Shown here: piece by piece, positions 11,506-21,314 of the stretch
Position numbering within the stretch: the stretch's first letter is position 1
Layout of the letters: each line of letters begins with the position of its first letter
Source of the DNA: Daedaleopsis sinensis
Taxonomy: Eukaryota; Basidiomycota; Agaricomycetes; Polyporales; Polyporaceae
Length of the DNA stretch: 64,000 nucleotides
Direction: 5' to 3'
Assembly: GCA_033807695.1 (NCBI GenBank)
Contig: CM066305.1
Coordinates: forward strand, 3,100,001 to 3,164,000
Position numbers and translations under genes: made by a program
Notes under the pieces: model-generated
Told to the model about the DNA's origin: nothing
What the model saw: the letters and a program-made list of their open reading frames with translations, nothing else
Database searches by the model: none

Positions 11506-12643
11506 CCCTGCCTGCAGCTACAATCGCGAGCCGCACGCGCAAACTATGCTGCCTCCGCATTGTCGCGGCTGCCTGTCGCCGGCTCGCCGCTCCGTGCCGC
11601 AGCTCACCGCAGCGTGCACGCACGGACACCCCGCGCGGGCCTCGTCGCCCGACGATCTCTACGCGTCTTCGCTGCGGTCGTCCTCCTCGGGTATCTGGCC
11701 GTGTGCCGTCTGTCGTTTGTGTCGTTTATCGTCGTCGTCGGGAATATATCGAACTATTGTCGCATCTGCTAATTATTCCTCAACTTACCGTCGTTCTTGC
11801 ACATCCCCTTCCCCCTTCCCCCACCCCCACGTCACGTGCCATGTTCGTTCCCCCTCCCCCGTCCCCTACCGTCCCTTCGCAATCCCCACCGCCATTCACC
11901 CCTCGCCCTCGCCCACCACGTCCCCTTCCGTACTTCCTTCCACCATCAATACCATCACCATACCACGGAAGTCTGCTGTTCGCACCGCACGCATCTCATG
12001 TTTTCACGCACCGTGCTCTTACTCTAGCACACTAATCTGCTCACAAGCGGCTCGCCGTTGTATATATGTACAGTTGAGTCGCGACAACGTTGGGAGACAT
12101 CCGGATCCTTCAACTCTGAATCATCGGAGATGATTTCCGTACCAGCGGGGGCGGTTTTCCCACAGTTACCCGCCAATATATGACGAGCTTACTACGGCAA
12201 GCTGCGACTTGTACAGTACCATGATATATGATATAAAATCTCATCTAGGTTGGCCGAATACATGCAAACTCTACATCCAGATTCCACACAGCGACGTGCC
12301 TACTGAACTGACTAAGACGAGGTAGCGCGCGTCAGCAACTACCAAAGGAGGGAAGTGAGTGCTGATAAACAGAGGACAATGGCCGACGGACCGGATATAA
12401 AGCTGACCCATCTGGATGCAACCTCACTGAACCTCAGGCAACAGGCTACGAGCTGCATGACATATCCTCCAATGCTGATCTTGACATGCGATCCGTGCGG
12501 CTCTCAGCTGCAGGACGCGTCGCTGCAGTCAAACTCACAGGCAGTTATGCGAGAGGTTAAATACCACTCTTTTCATCGAGGCATGTCCAGCCCAGGACCT
12601 GGCACTCGACAGCTTGAACTCACACTCTACCTTTGACTGCAGC
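11506..12643. other. Intergenic region with C-rich tract
   Basis: 3' region of the NEM1-like gene and upstream region of the SDR gene; no gene recognised. It contains a long pyrimidine/C-rich stretch (about 11800-11950), including a strong G-quadruplex-type motif on the minus strand at 11805-11828 and a CACGTG box at 11833-11838. Confidence 0.45.
11805..11828 (-). other. G-quadruplex motif (minus strand)
   Basis: The plus strand reads C4-TT-C5-TT-C5-A-C5, so the minus strand has four G runs of 4-5 with loops of 1, 2 and 2 nt, an ideal quadruplex-forming arrangement. It lies about 300 nt past the NEM1-like stop. Confidence 0.7.
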
Positions 12644-13687
12644 ATGGCTCCCAAGATATGGCTAAGTGCGTTTGCTGCATCGCTTTACACGACGTCGTGC
12701 TCACCCTGTTCCCGTCTCAACAGTCACAGGCGCATCGAGCGGCCTCGGCCGTCAGCTCGCCGAGATCGTGCTTGAGAAGGGGGACATCGCAGTCGCGACC
12801 GTGCGCCGCCCCGAGGCGCTCTCAGACCTCACCGCCAAGTACCCCGCCGACCGCCTCCTCGTGCTCACGCTCGACATCAGCATCCCCGAGCAGATCCCCG
12901 GGACGTTCGCCGCGATCAAGGAGAAGTTCGGCCGGCTCGACGTCGTGTTCAACAACGCGGGGGGCGTCATGTACGGGCCCGTCGAGCTCGTGAACGACGC
13001 GGACGCGCGTGCGATGTTCGAGACGAACTTCTGGGGCAACGTCGCCGTCACGCGCGAGGCGGTCAAGTTCATGCGGGACGAGAACCCCAAAGGGGCGGGC
13101 GGGCGGATCCTGCAGAATTCGTCGATGTTCGGCATCGTGGGGGCTCTTGGGGCGGGGCATTACGCCGCGTCCAAGTTTGGTACGTTCCAGCCTACGTCCT
13201 CGGTACCCGTCTACCTAGCCAGTAGTATTCACGTCCGCGTCTTTTAGCGTTCGACGGGATCAGCGAGTCGTTCGCGGCAGAGCTCGACCCCACTTGGAAC
13301 ATCAAAGTAAGCCGCGGCCCGGAAGACTGCACCCCGCGCCCGCTAAGCTGACCGTTAACCTCTAAGATGACTATCGTCCATACCGGCCCATTCGACACCC
13401 CGGTCAACTCCAAGGGCCAGACTTACTGGCCGGCACACCCCGCCTACGACGCGCCGACCGCTCCCACTGCAGGGATGCAGAGCTTCTACGCGAAATTCGT
13501 CCCGCCGGGCGACGCCAGGAAGGGCATGGAGGTCGTGTACAAGCTCGCAAGCGTGGAGGATCCTCCGATCCACTTCCCGCTCAGCAAGTCCTCGGTGGAG
13601 GCGCACAAGACCAAGGCGAAGCAGTTTCTCGAGGAGGCTGAGAAGTACGGGTCCTGGTCCGACGATGTGGACAAGACTCCTGCTTAG
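12644..13687 (+). CDS. Short-chain dehydrogenase/reductase (classical SDR)
   Basis: NAD(P)-dependent oxidoreductase of unknown substrate. Exons 12644-12665, 12724-13179, 13248-13306 and 13367-13687 give 285 residues. The 22-nt first exon supplies MAPKIWL, which joins to ITGASSGLGRQ, the glycine-rich cofactor loop (residues 9-16). NNAG is at 84-87. Catalytic Ser is at 140/141 (QNSS), Tyr154 and Lys158 (YAASK). A post-active-site TGPFDT and a Lys/Glu-rich tail follow. Arg35-Arg36 after the second strand (VATVRRPE) suggests NADP(H) preference. This is the form widespread in fungi next to no fixed partner; the neighbours give no pathway clue. Cytosolic, with no signal or membrane segment. Confidence 0.9.
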
Positions 13688-14543
13688 TATTTAATTTACG
13701 AGATTGCTTGAAATCGTGATGTGTATGTAACTCACCCAGCTGCACTCATTGAATGAGCTCGGAGTGACCTTGGAGTCTTTGCGGAGAAGGGATGAGGTGA
13801 CCGAGTGAGTTTGAGTATAACCATAACCACTAGCAACTACCCGTGCCCCTCGACTCACGGTCGGGTGGCTTTCGGGTAGCTTTCTGCAGATCGAGTGCTG
13901 AACGATGACACTGCGTGATCAGTGTGTGAGGGCAGTACCGTGGTCGACTCGGAGGACTAGCAGCAGGTAGCAGCGCAAGTTGAAGTGGCCGGCGCTATCC
14001 GCTGTGACTAGATTAGGTAGAGCAAACGTTAACCACTCTCAGGTGTTAGCTCTAGATCTGACTGGATCTTACTAGTCGAGTGCATAACGGTCCGCGCCCC
14101 ACCATCACCAGTACTAGTGACCACCGTCGTCGACGTCGGCATCGACACCGGCGTGCAATCACATGCACTCACATCCCCGCGGCCGGCAGACCGCATATGC
14201 TCCAACGAGCTCGCAAGAGAGAGTCTACTTGGATTCGTGAGATATATATCGCGGGCTGCGGGCTGTGTACATTGCAAGATCCTCGGCGCGGAAGTGGGGG
14301 AGAGCACTAATAGAACATAGCGGAACGCTAGGAAGACCTGGATGGCCGGATGGTGGTGGTGGTAAGGTACTAACACAATTATGACTGGGAGCAGAAAGCG
14401 GAGAACCGGGGAGATGTGAGACGGGAGACGGCGGGAGAGTGGCGGGGCAATCGGCGTCGATACGACACGATACGACACGAATGTAGAGGGCGGAGGGACG
14501 TCGTGCATCGGGAGTTGGAAGAGCGTGCAGCGATCTGGCAGCG
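13688..14543. other. Convergent intergenic region, SDR / SNF7
   Basis: No gene recognised in about 860 nt between the convergent SDR and Snf7 genes. The reading frames here show no family resemblance. Confidence 0.4.
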
Positions 14544-15584
14544 CTACATAGCCAGCGCCGCTTGCAGCTCCTTGAGCTGCGCCTCCTCGTCGTCCTCGAC
14601 CGCTTGTCGTTCTGTATCGGGAAGACAATTTGGTACGTCAGTACTCGGACACCAGATATACGAATGCAGGCAGAGGAGCGGGTCGGGCCGGGGCGCAGCG
14701 AAGCGAAGGGGAATACGCACTGTCCTCGACTCTGCTGACGCCGCCTGGATGGTGCATGGGTACATGGTCGGCCATGAGCCGGTCGTTGAGCTCCTCCTGC
14801 TCGAGCTCCGCAAGCTCCTGCTTGAGCTCGTCCTGTGTGGGAAAGAGAAGCGCGCTGTCAGCCGAAGCGCAGCGACGGGGAAGGAGGCGGGAGTGACGTA
14901 CGTCGTCGACCTCGACGCCCACATATGTGCTCGAGGAGATCGCCTCGGAGACCTCGTTCGCGAGCTGCGTCTGCTCCTGGATCTCGGACATCGTCTGGTC
15001 GACCTTGTCGATCGACCTGGCCCGCGAGAGCAGAGAACGCGGTGTTAGCAGTCGAGTGAGACAACGGGCGGGGACGACGTACAGCTTGCCGTGGATATCC
15101 TTGAGCGCGCCGGCGGCCTTCTTCATCGCGGCCATGTTCTCCGCGTTGAAGCTCGCGGACTCGAGCGTGTTCACCTGCATCTCGAGCTGGAAGCGGGTGT
15201 TCTGCAGCCGCTCGAGCTCCTGCTCCGTCACCTTCTTCCGTCGCAGCGCCGCCGTTGCCGCTGTTCCGGCGAAGAGCAGAGAGCATCACCGGGGCAGAGG
15301 GTGCATTCATAGTGGGGTCCGGGGCGGCAGCGACACAGATGAGCATAAGAGCCACAGGCCGGGGCGCACACGCCGAGGAGAAAGACGGAGGGAGGACACG
15401 CACCAGCCTTGTTCGAGACCGCGTTCGCCTTAGCCTTCTTGATCTCCTCGTCGACCTTCTTCTGCAGATACTCCTCCTTCTTCTCGATCATCTGCAGCTG
15501 CTGCCGGAGCGTCACTATCGCATCGCGCGACGACGACTTGGGGTCGCGCCGGCCGCCAAAGTAATTCATAATCCCGGCCATCAT
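14544..15584 (-). CDS. snf7: ESCRT-III core subunit Snf7/Vps32 (CHMP4)
   Basis: Polymerising subunit of ESCRT-III, which assembles on endosomal membranes and drives intraluminal vesicle scission; also used in other membrane repair events. Exons 15584-15404, 15260-15083, 15016-14902, 14832-14721 and 14611-14544 give 217 residues. Features: N-terminal MAGIMNYFGGRR amphipathic region, the basic helix 1 (AIVTLRQQLQMIEKKEEYLQ), helix 2 with LESASFNAENMAAMKKAAGALK, SIDKVDQTMSEIQEQ, and a C-terminal acidic helix EDDEEAQLKELQAALAM that acts as the MIM/autoinhibitory end in this family. Two ATGs stand in tandem at the start (15584 and 15581). Five exons with introns of 60-140 nt is normal for the region. 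Confidence 0.95.
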
Positions 15585-16258
15585 CCTTTCCGGTCCGCGG
15601 TCCAATATAGTGTTGCCAGTAGCACAAAGAGCACGAGAGTGGAAGCGAGGGGGAGGAGGGTGAGAGAGAGCGAAGAGGCTGGGCAGAGCAGAGTGCTTGA
15701 AGGTGGTGAGGCGCCCGTCGGTACGCCGCCATTGCGCGGGCGCTAGAGCCGCTGAGGTCACTCGATGTCCCCGATAAGGAAGGTCTCTACGTTCGAGTTC
15801 TTTCCGATGACTCGAGCGTCCGCGACGTAGGACGCAGTCTTGCTGCGCACATAGCTTGAGCAGCAAGCAACAGAGATATGATGCTCCACTAGATGCTCGT
15901 AGGAATTGAACAGTCTAACAGACCGCTTGGTACTTACTAGTACTAGTAGAATAGAACTGAGTGCTTCATGCTCATATCTGTTTTACACAGACTGCGGCAC
16001 AGTAGCAAAATCAATGAATCAGACTTTGAAGAGCAAAATAATATAGTCCTGCAGCAAAAAAAGGGGAAAATCCTAAGTAAGTATAGCCTGCAGCTACCAT
16101 CGAAATTACATTGAGCACACATCGTAAGATATTGGAATCTATATGCTCGTGGTATCGTCTGTAAGCATTTTCATTCATGATCCCCGTACCGAGCGGGGAC
16201 GCAGAAGCCCGTGGGTATTAGGAAGAAGCAAGGCTACCGTGCTGTCTACAGAGATAAG
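15585..16258. other. Intergenic region upstream of SNF7
   Basis: Upstream region of Snf7 and 3' region of the ceramide synthase gene, both minus strand. No additional gene or repeat seen. Confidence 0.4.
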
Positions 16259-17633
16259 TTATTCATCCTTTTGGCTGTCGCCATCATCTCTGCGTAGGCG
16301 ATTAGGATTAGTCGTCGCGAAGTCGCGAAGAGTTATGAAACTCACCCCTCGTCATCACTCCGTGTGTCCTCGGCGCCCTGCCCTGCTACTACCCTGTAAG
16401 CCACGCGACAAATCATCCCGAACCAGACGAGTTGGATGATCTATCCAATATGATATCAGCGACTGCCGTCGACTGGAGGGAGATAGTACCCACCTGCAGC
16501 GAGACCAGCATCGCGAAGAATACGAAGTAGATTTGCTCCGTCATATATTGACTGCGAGACCTGTCCCAAATCCGCGGAATGATGTCCTTCCCTTCCCAGG
16601 TAGCCTTGATAACCAAGATGAAGAAGACGTGTCGGGTAATCAACCAGGAAAGCAGGAAGACTACAAAGGCCACGTCGCAGAGCGTCGACATGCCCAAGTA
16701 GCGGAGCATTTTCGCCAACTACGCAAATAGACACGTTGGTATGAGTGGGAAATTGCGACGTGACGGACTCACAGGGAGGAAAATGTCGCACAGGTCCATG
16801 AGGACCATGATGAGGCAGCCGACGCGCGTGTAGTTGTAAAAGTAGCTTCCGACCATGAGCGCGATCGTAATGACGTGGTGGGTCATCATCTGCCAGTGGT
16901 CTTTCCTCCGCGCCTCGGCATTGATGATCAGGACCTGGTGCATGTAAAATGCGGTTTGAAGAAGATAGTAGAATTTGACGGTGCCCGGAAGCGGGGTGTG
17001 AGGGTAGTTGGTCCATACATCGATAGGGTTAAGGAGATCTGTTGGCAGAAGCACATGGACATACTGTGAAAGGCAAAGACGGCCCACGAAGGTAAGCACA
17101 ATGCACAAACTGTAGATGCCGCGAAGCAAGATGGACGGCGTAAGAGGGACGGGATGTGAACGCGAACGCACCAGACCGAAGGAGAATTGGGCGGTGTAGT
17201 ATACGACCGACCAGCCCTGCTCTGCGAAACGAATGACGCTCCTCTGCATCTTCTTCCTCTCCGCTGGCGAGATGTACGCGGGGTCGTCGATGGGTGCATG
17301 CCCGTTGCCGTTGCCGTTGCTCTTCCCGTTCGCGACGCCGTTCGCCTTGCCGCTGCCGTTCGCCTTCGCGAGCCTCCTCCGCTTCTTGTGCCTTAGGTCC
17401 CGGGCAAGCTTCCACCGCGCGAAGGGCTCCATGACGAAGAGACGCGTCGCGTCGCGCAGAATGGCCATGACAGCGATGGCGGTGATGATGATGCACCCGT
17501 CCAGGAGACCGGTGCCATAGTACTGTGAGTCCGGGAACGAGTCCGGCGCAACAGGAGTCGCAGTAGGGTACGAGAGCGTGAAGAAGGGGATGAGCTGGGT
17601 CGGCAGCCATGAAGGGGCGGCTTCTGTGTTCAT
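16259..17633 (-). CDS. Sphingosine N-acyltransferase (ceramide synthase, Lag1/Lac1 type)
   Basis: ER multi-pass enzyme joining a fatty acyl-CoA to a long-chain base to make ceramide. Exons 17633-17172, 17063-16773, 16718-16494, 16440-16393, 16377-16346 and 16289-16259 give 362 residues. The start is the ATG at 17633 (MNTEAAPSW). After an N-terminal helix comes a cytosolic loop rich in Gly/Asn/Lys (KANG and GNG repeats). The TLC domain holds the paired histidines His216-His217 in MMTHHVITIALMVGSY, then NYTRVGCLIMVLMDLCDIFLPLAK. The final exons encode a short, strongly acidic tail (EDTRSDDEG and DDGDSQKDE), which resembles the casein-kinase-2 target tails of yeast Lag1/Lac1. The terminal two introns are short and split this tail over two mini-exons. 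Confidence 0.93.
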
Positions 17634-18091
17634 GATGACGGTGAACAGGGATGTCACGTCAGCAGATCATGAAAGGTGTGTGTCCGAGTCGTCCGCACGG
17701 TAGTATCCTACGTGGTATATGTCGATGTCAGGTCGTATTCGCGACTTGCGACTTAGCCTGGCAGACGGGCGCAGCGGTGGGGGCGGGTGGTCGTCGTGGT
17801 CGTCGTCAAGGAGCGTGTAGACACACGGCGCTGAGGACCACGGGAGGAGAAAGACACGAGCCAAGAACCCGAAACACGCTGGCCGCTTTTTTGCGCTGGA
17901 ATTGGCGAACGTGTGGCGCCAGCGTCTACTCAGCGCACACCCGAAGACGCCGGGGAAGGCCTGGGAAGGCGGGCGCTTCTCGCACCTCGCTGAGCGCTCT
18001 ACTGAACGCTGCACGCACCGTCGTCCGCGAGTCGTGCGCGTGCCCCTGCTCCCGGATCCTTTGTCTCCTCCCTCTCCTCTCGCTCGCAGCC
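17634..18091. promoter_or_regulatory. Divergent promoter region, ceramide synthase / U1A-like
   Basis: 458 nt between two divergent starts. A pyrimidine-rich stretch lies directly before the plus-strand ATG (18058-18088). No other gene. Confidence 0.45.
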
Positions 18092-19077
18092 ATGTCTTCC
18101 CCGCAGCCCAACACCACGCTATATGTCAAAAACCTCAACGACAAGGTCAAGAAGGACGAGCTCCGCGCCCAGCTCTACGCGCTTTTCACGACCTATGGGA
18201 GGATCATCGACATCGTCGCCCTCAAAGGGCCCAAAATGAAGGGGCAGGCGTTCGTCGTCTTCACCGACCTTGCGGGGGCGACGGCCGCCATGCGCGGCTG
18301 CGAAGGTATGGTCTTCTACGATAAGCCAATGGTGCGCCATCCGTCTCAAGGCTGCTTGCATGTGGAATCCCTTTGATATCAACCCTGCCGCCGCGGCTAC
18401 AGCACATTGAGTACGCCAAGTCCAAGTCGTACGCGACGCACCGGAGAGAGGACCCAGACTGGGTGCCCCCGACGTCCATCCATGTCAACAGCGGCCGGCC
18501 GGCTGCGAACGGCGCGGGCGAGAAGCGGCAGAGGGACGATCGGACGACGGACGATGCGCGCGAGTTGAAGCGGGAGCGGACAGAAAAGGACTCGGACGAC
18601 GACGACGACGACGAAGAGATGGAGATTGAGGACGACGACGAGGGCGCGGCGAGACCGACCGGATCTGGAAATGGTGCGTAGTCTGCAGCCCGGCGCGCTC
18701 CCTACACGAGGCTCACTAACTGCTTTTGCTTTTGGTCGATTCAGGCGAGGTGCCCCCTCCGAGCCAGCAGCAATCGGCACGGCTAATGTGCCTGAATCTC
18801 CCACAAGAGGTCACAGACGACGTACTAGCAGTTCTTTTCCAGCAGTAAGTCTCTGTACAATTCGCGACTGGAGTCTGCGCTAACCCCACTGTGCGGCAGA
18901 TACCAAGGATTTCACTCTGTACAGGTCGTCCCCTCGCCCACACCGAACGCAAGCGGGCAGAGAGCCAAGATGGCCTATGTCATGTTCGACTCGCCCGACC
19001 TGGCGTCTACTGCAAAAGAAGCACTCGATGGCTTCACGCTCAAGAAGGGATGGGTGATGTCTGTTTCGTATATCTAG
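18092..19077 (+). CDS. U1A/U2B''-type snRNP RNA-binding protein, two RRMs
   Basis: Spliceosomal protein that binds the loop of U1 and/or U2 snRNA hairpins. Exons 18092-18331, 18403-18673, 18745-18844 and 18900-19077 give 262 residues. RRM1 has RNP2 LYVKNL (residues 10-15) and RNP1 KGQAFVVF, with KKDELRAQLYALFTTYG and FYDKPM-HIEYAK matching the U1A/U2B'' pattern closely. In most relatives the residue after PM is Arg; here the exon join gives His. The linker is long, basic then very acidic (an eight-Asp run near residue 170). RRM2 begins LMCLNLPQEVTDDVLAVLF, continues QYQGFHSVQVV and ends KKGWVMSVSYI. Whether it serves U1, U2 or both (as in insects) cannot be told from sequence. Confidence 0.93.
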
Positions 19078-19295
19078 CCTTGTAATCCCCACTGTATAAT
19101 CTGTATCTCAGCAATTCGCCCCCAGATACTACGCGAACGCAAGTGTAGGCGCATTACATCGAACCCTCGGGCGTACGCACCGTGAACGCGTTGGTTCATC
19201 TATTGTCACATCGGTATTACAACTGATCGCACTGGATAACCTCTCAGAACGAAACCCTTCCACTCCGTCCCGACTGACGATTATCTCATCACCCC

Positions 19296-20301
19296 TCATG
19301 CAGAAAGTGCCTTGTCGATAGCCTCGGCGGTACCCTTCGCAGATGCTGGGTTCTGTCCCGTGATCAGAATGCCGTCTACCACAACATGGGCCTGTGCCGC
19401 GGTCGTGAGTGTGTGCATCTCGCCCGACTCGGATGACTCTCGCCACTTACCCCCCACGGCTCAGGAGCCTTCTCGAACTGGCCGCCCAGCTCAACGATGC
19501 GGGATTCGACTAGGAACGGAATGTCCTACAATATCGATCCCGTGAGCACTCCCACCGACCGCGCTCGAGGTGCGATCCCCAGCTCACCTTCACTTTGTCC
19601 ACCTGCTCCTCCTCCACGTTCGAGAAGGACGTCGCACGCCTGCCCTTGAAAATGCTCACGCCTTGTGCATCCGTCGCCCCAACGAGGGCGGCGGGCCCGT
19701 GGCACACTGCGGACGTGACCTTGCCCGCCCTGAAGAACTGCGGCCAATCTCGCCGTCAGCATCGCACATCCGTGCCTCCCCGACGACGAACACGACCCAC
19801 CTCTGACGCAAGCGTGATGTTCACAGGGTCGCTCGCGAGGTCGAGCACGGGGCCGTGGCCGCCGACGTAGAAAATGGCGTCGTAGTCCGCGACAGCGACG
19901 TCCGCGAGCTTCTTCGCGGTCGCGAGCTTGTGCTTGACGGCCGCGTCTGCGAGGAAGCCGGCGTCGTCCGGGAAATTTTGCACGCTCGACTCGTCCACGG
20001 GCGGGTTCGGGCCCTTCGGCGCCGCGAAGTCGATCTCGTACTTGGGCGCGAGCACTGCAGTGGGCGGGCGGGCTTGTGAGACGTGATGCGTCAGGAGGAG
20101 AGGGTCAGATGCGCACCGTAGTATGGGTGAGCCGCCTCAGGGAGGTACCAGCCCTGTTGTTGATGATCATGCGATCAGCACGATCTCTCTCCGGCCACGG
20201 TCGAATGCACCGCCGCGGCGGGAATCGAGCGAACTTGCCGTGTTTGCGCCAGTCAGAGACTGGTTGGCGGAGGTGAGGACGAAGAGGATACGCTTTGGCA
20301 T
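19296..20301 (-). CDS. DJ-1/PfpI (ThiJ) family protein, Hsp31-like
   Basis: Cytosolic protein of the class I glutamine-amidotransferase-like fold, expected to act as a glyoxalase III-like or chaperone/deglycase enzyme. Exons 20301-20239, 20153-20117, 20054-19801, 19737-19588, 19525-19451 and 19391-19296 sum to 224 residues. MPKRILFVLTSAN opens the first strand; GWYLPEAAHPYY, FAAPKGPNPPVD and IFYVGGHGPVLDL follow. The nucleophile is Cys130 in AVCHGPAAL (elbow CHG). GILITGQNPASA and a C-terminal helix close the fold. The first intron starts with GC (gcaagt), a classic GC-AG donor; without it the frame breaks, and with it TGANT joins GWYLPE. Six exons for a protein this small is dense. Confidence 0.92.
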
Positions 20302-21314
20302 ACTGACTTGATTGACCTGTGTGCGGTTGGTTGTGTGGGAGAGAGGGCTCTTGGGAAGATCTGGAGACTGGAGAGTGGAATGGCTCTTATATACTTACCG
20401 TGACAAGTGCAAGGTATGACGCTATCGCTGGATATGGTAATCTGACCCTCACAGCGCGGTGGTAATCATTAGATTGTATCTTCAATACCACTATTGATGA
20501 GACTATAAATCGAACTGTTATTAATGCTTTAGAACGCTCGACCGAGGCTGTCGCGAGTTGACCGAGGCTGACTAGCGCTGACTTTCGCTGCCTCTGCTCA
20601 TGTACATACCGGTCGGACACCCCTCTCATGTACCGGTCGGACACCCCTCTCATGTACCGGTCGGACACCCCTCTCAGTTTACTGGAGGCGACGCCGCGGT
20701 ATCAGAAGATCCCTAGCCGCTCCCTTCGCCCGCCGTGTACCCTCTTTCTCGGTCAGAGTCACTGGCCCACGCTGATCATTGTGAGTCGAGGCTGGGCCTG
20801 AGGTATTCGTGAGCCAACTTTTGGCAGCACAGCTATAAACTTGTAATTCCCCAGACCCCTTCATTTGATACAAGACCGTCCATGGGTATGAGACTACCCA
20901 GGCCCCAGTGGGTGAGGGTGAGAGAAGATGGTGGAACTTGCACTTGCAATCCCGGGCCAGGGCGCCCGATGCCGACTTCTCAAGATCTCACGCGTTGCTT
21001 GTGATACTTGTACCAATTGCAAGCTAGTATCCTCACGCCGAACCCTCGCCGTCCTGAAAAGCCAGTAAGTACACACGATGGACCACTTGTGATTACAAGC
21101 CTTGATGCTACATCGACTTTAAAGGGTTGCAAGAAACACCTGGCTTTACGGTATGTGTTACAAATATGGCGTTCAAGCTTTTACAACACTCAAGTTCTCG
21201 TGCTTGACTCGCGCCTTACGACACGGATATCGGCGAGCTTCGTGATCTGGAGGACGTATACTATATGAGATAATATAGTGAGATCACCTTGGAGACAATT
21301 GACATTCTCACTTG
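20302..21314. other. Intergenic region with minisatellite
   Basis: About 1 kb without a supported gene. Holds the 24-bp tandem repeat at 20608-20676 and a pair of GACCGAGGCTG direct repeats near 20540 and 20560. The reading frame over the minisatellite (repeated SDRYMRGV) is an artefact of the 24-nt period. Confidence 0.45.
20608..20676. repeat. 24-bp tandem repeat, about 2.9 copies
   Basis: Unit starts ACCGGTCGGACACC and ends CTCTCATGT. Copies at 20608-20631, 20632-20655 and 20656-20676 (last one incomplete) with no mismatches seen. Each unit carries the palindrome ACCGGT. Confidence 0.85.

Noticed and set aside
20387..20668. Small protein with SDRYMRGV repeats
   Set aside because: It is produced by the 24-nt minisatellite period, which keeps frame by being a multiple of three.
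20990..21070. Cys-rich phrase ACDTCTNCKL, like the start of a Zn2Cys6 regulator
   Set aside because: Only part of the six-cysteine pattern is present and the frame ends shortly after; not enough for a gene.
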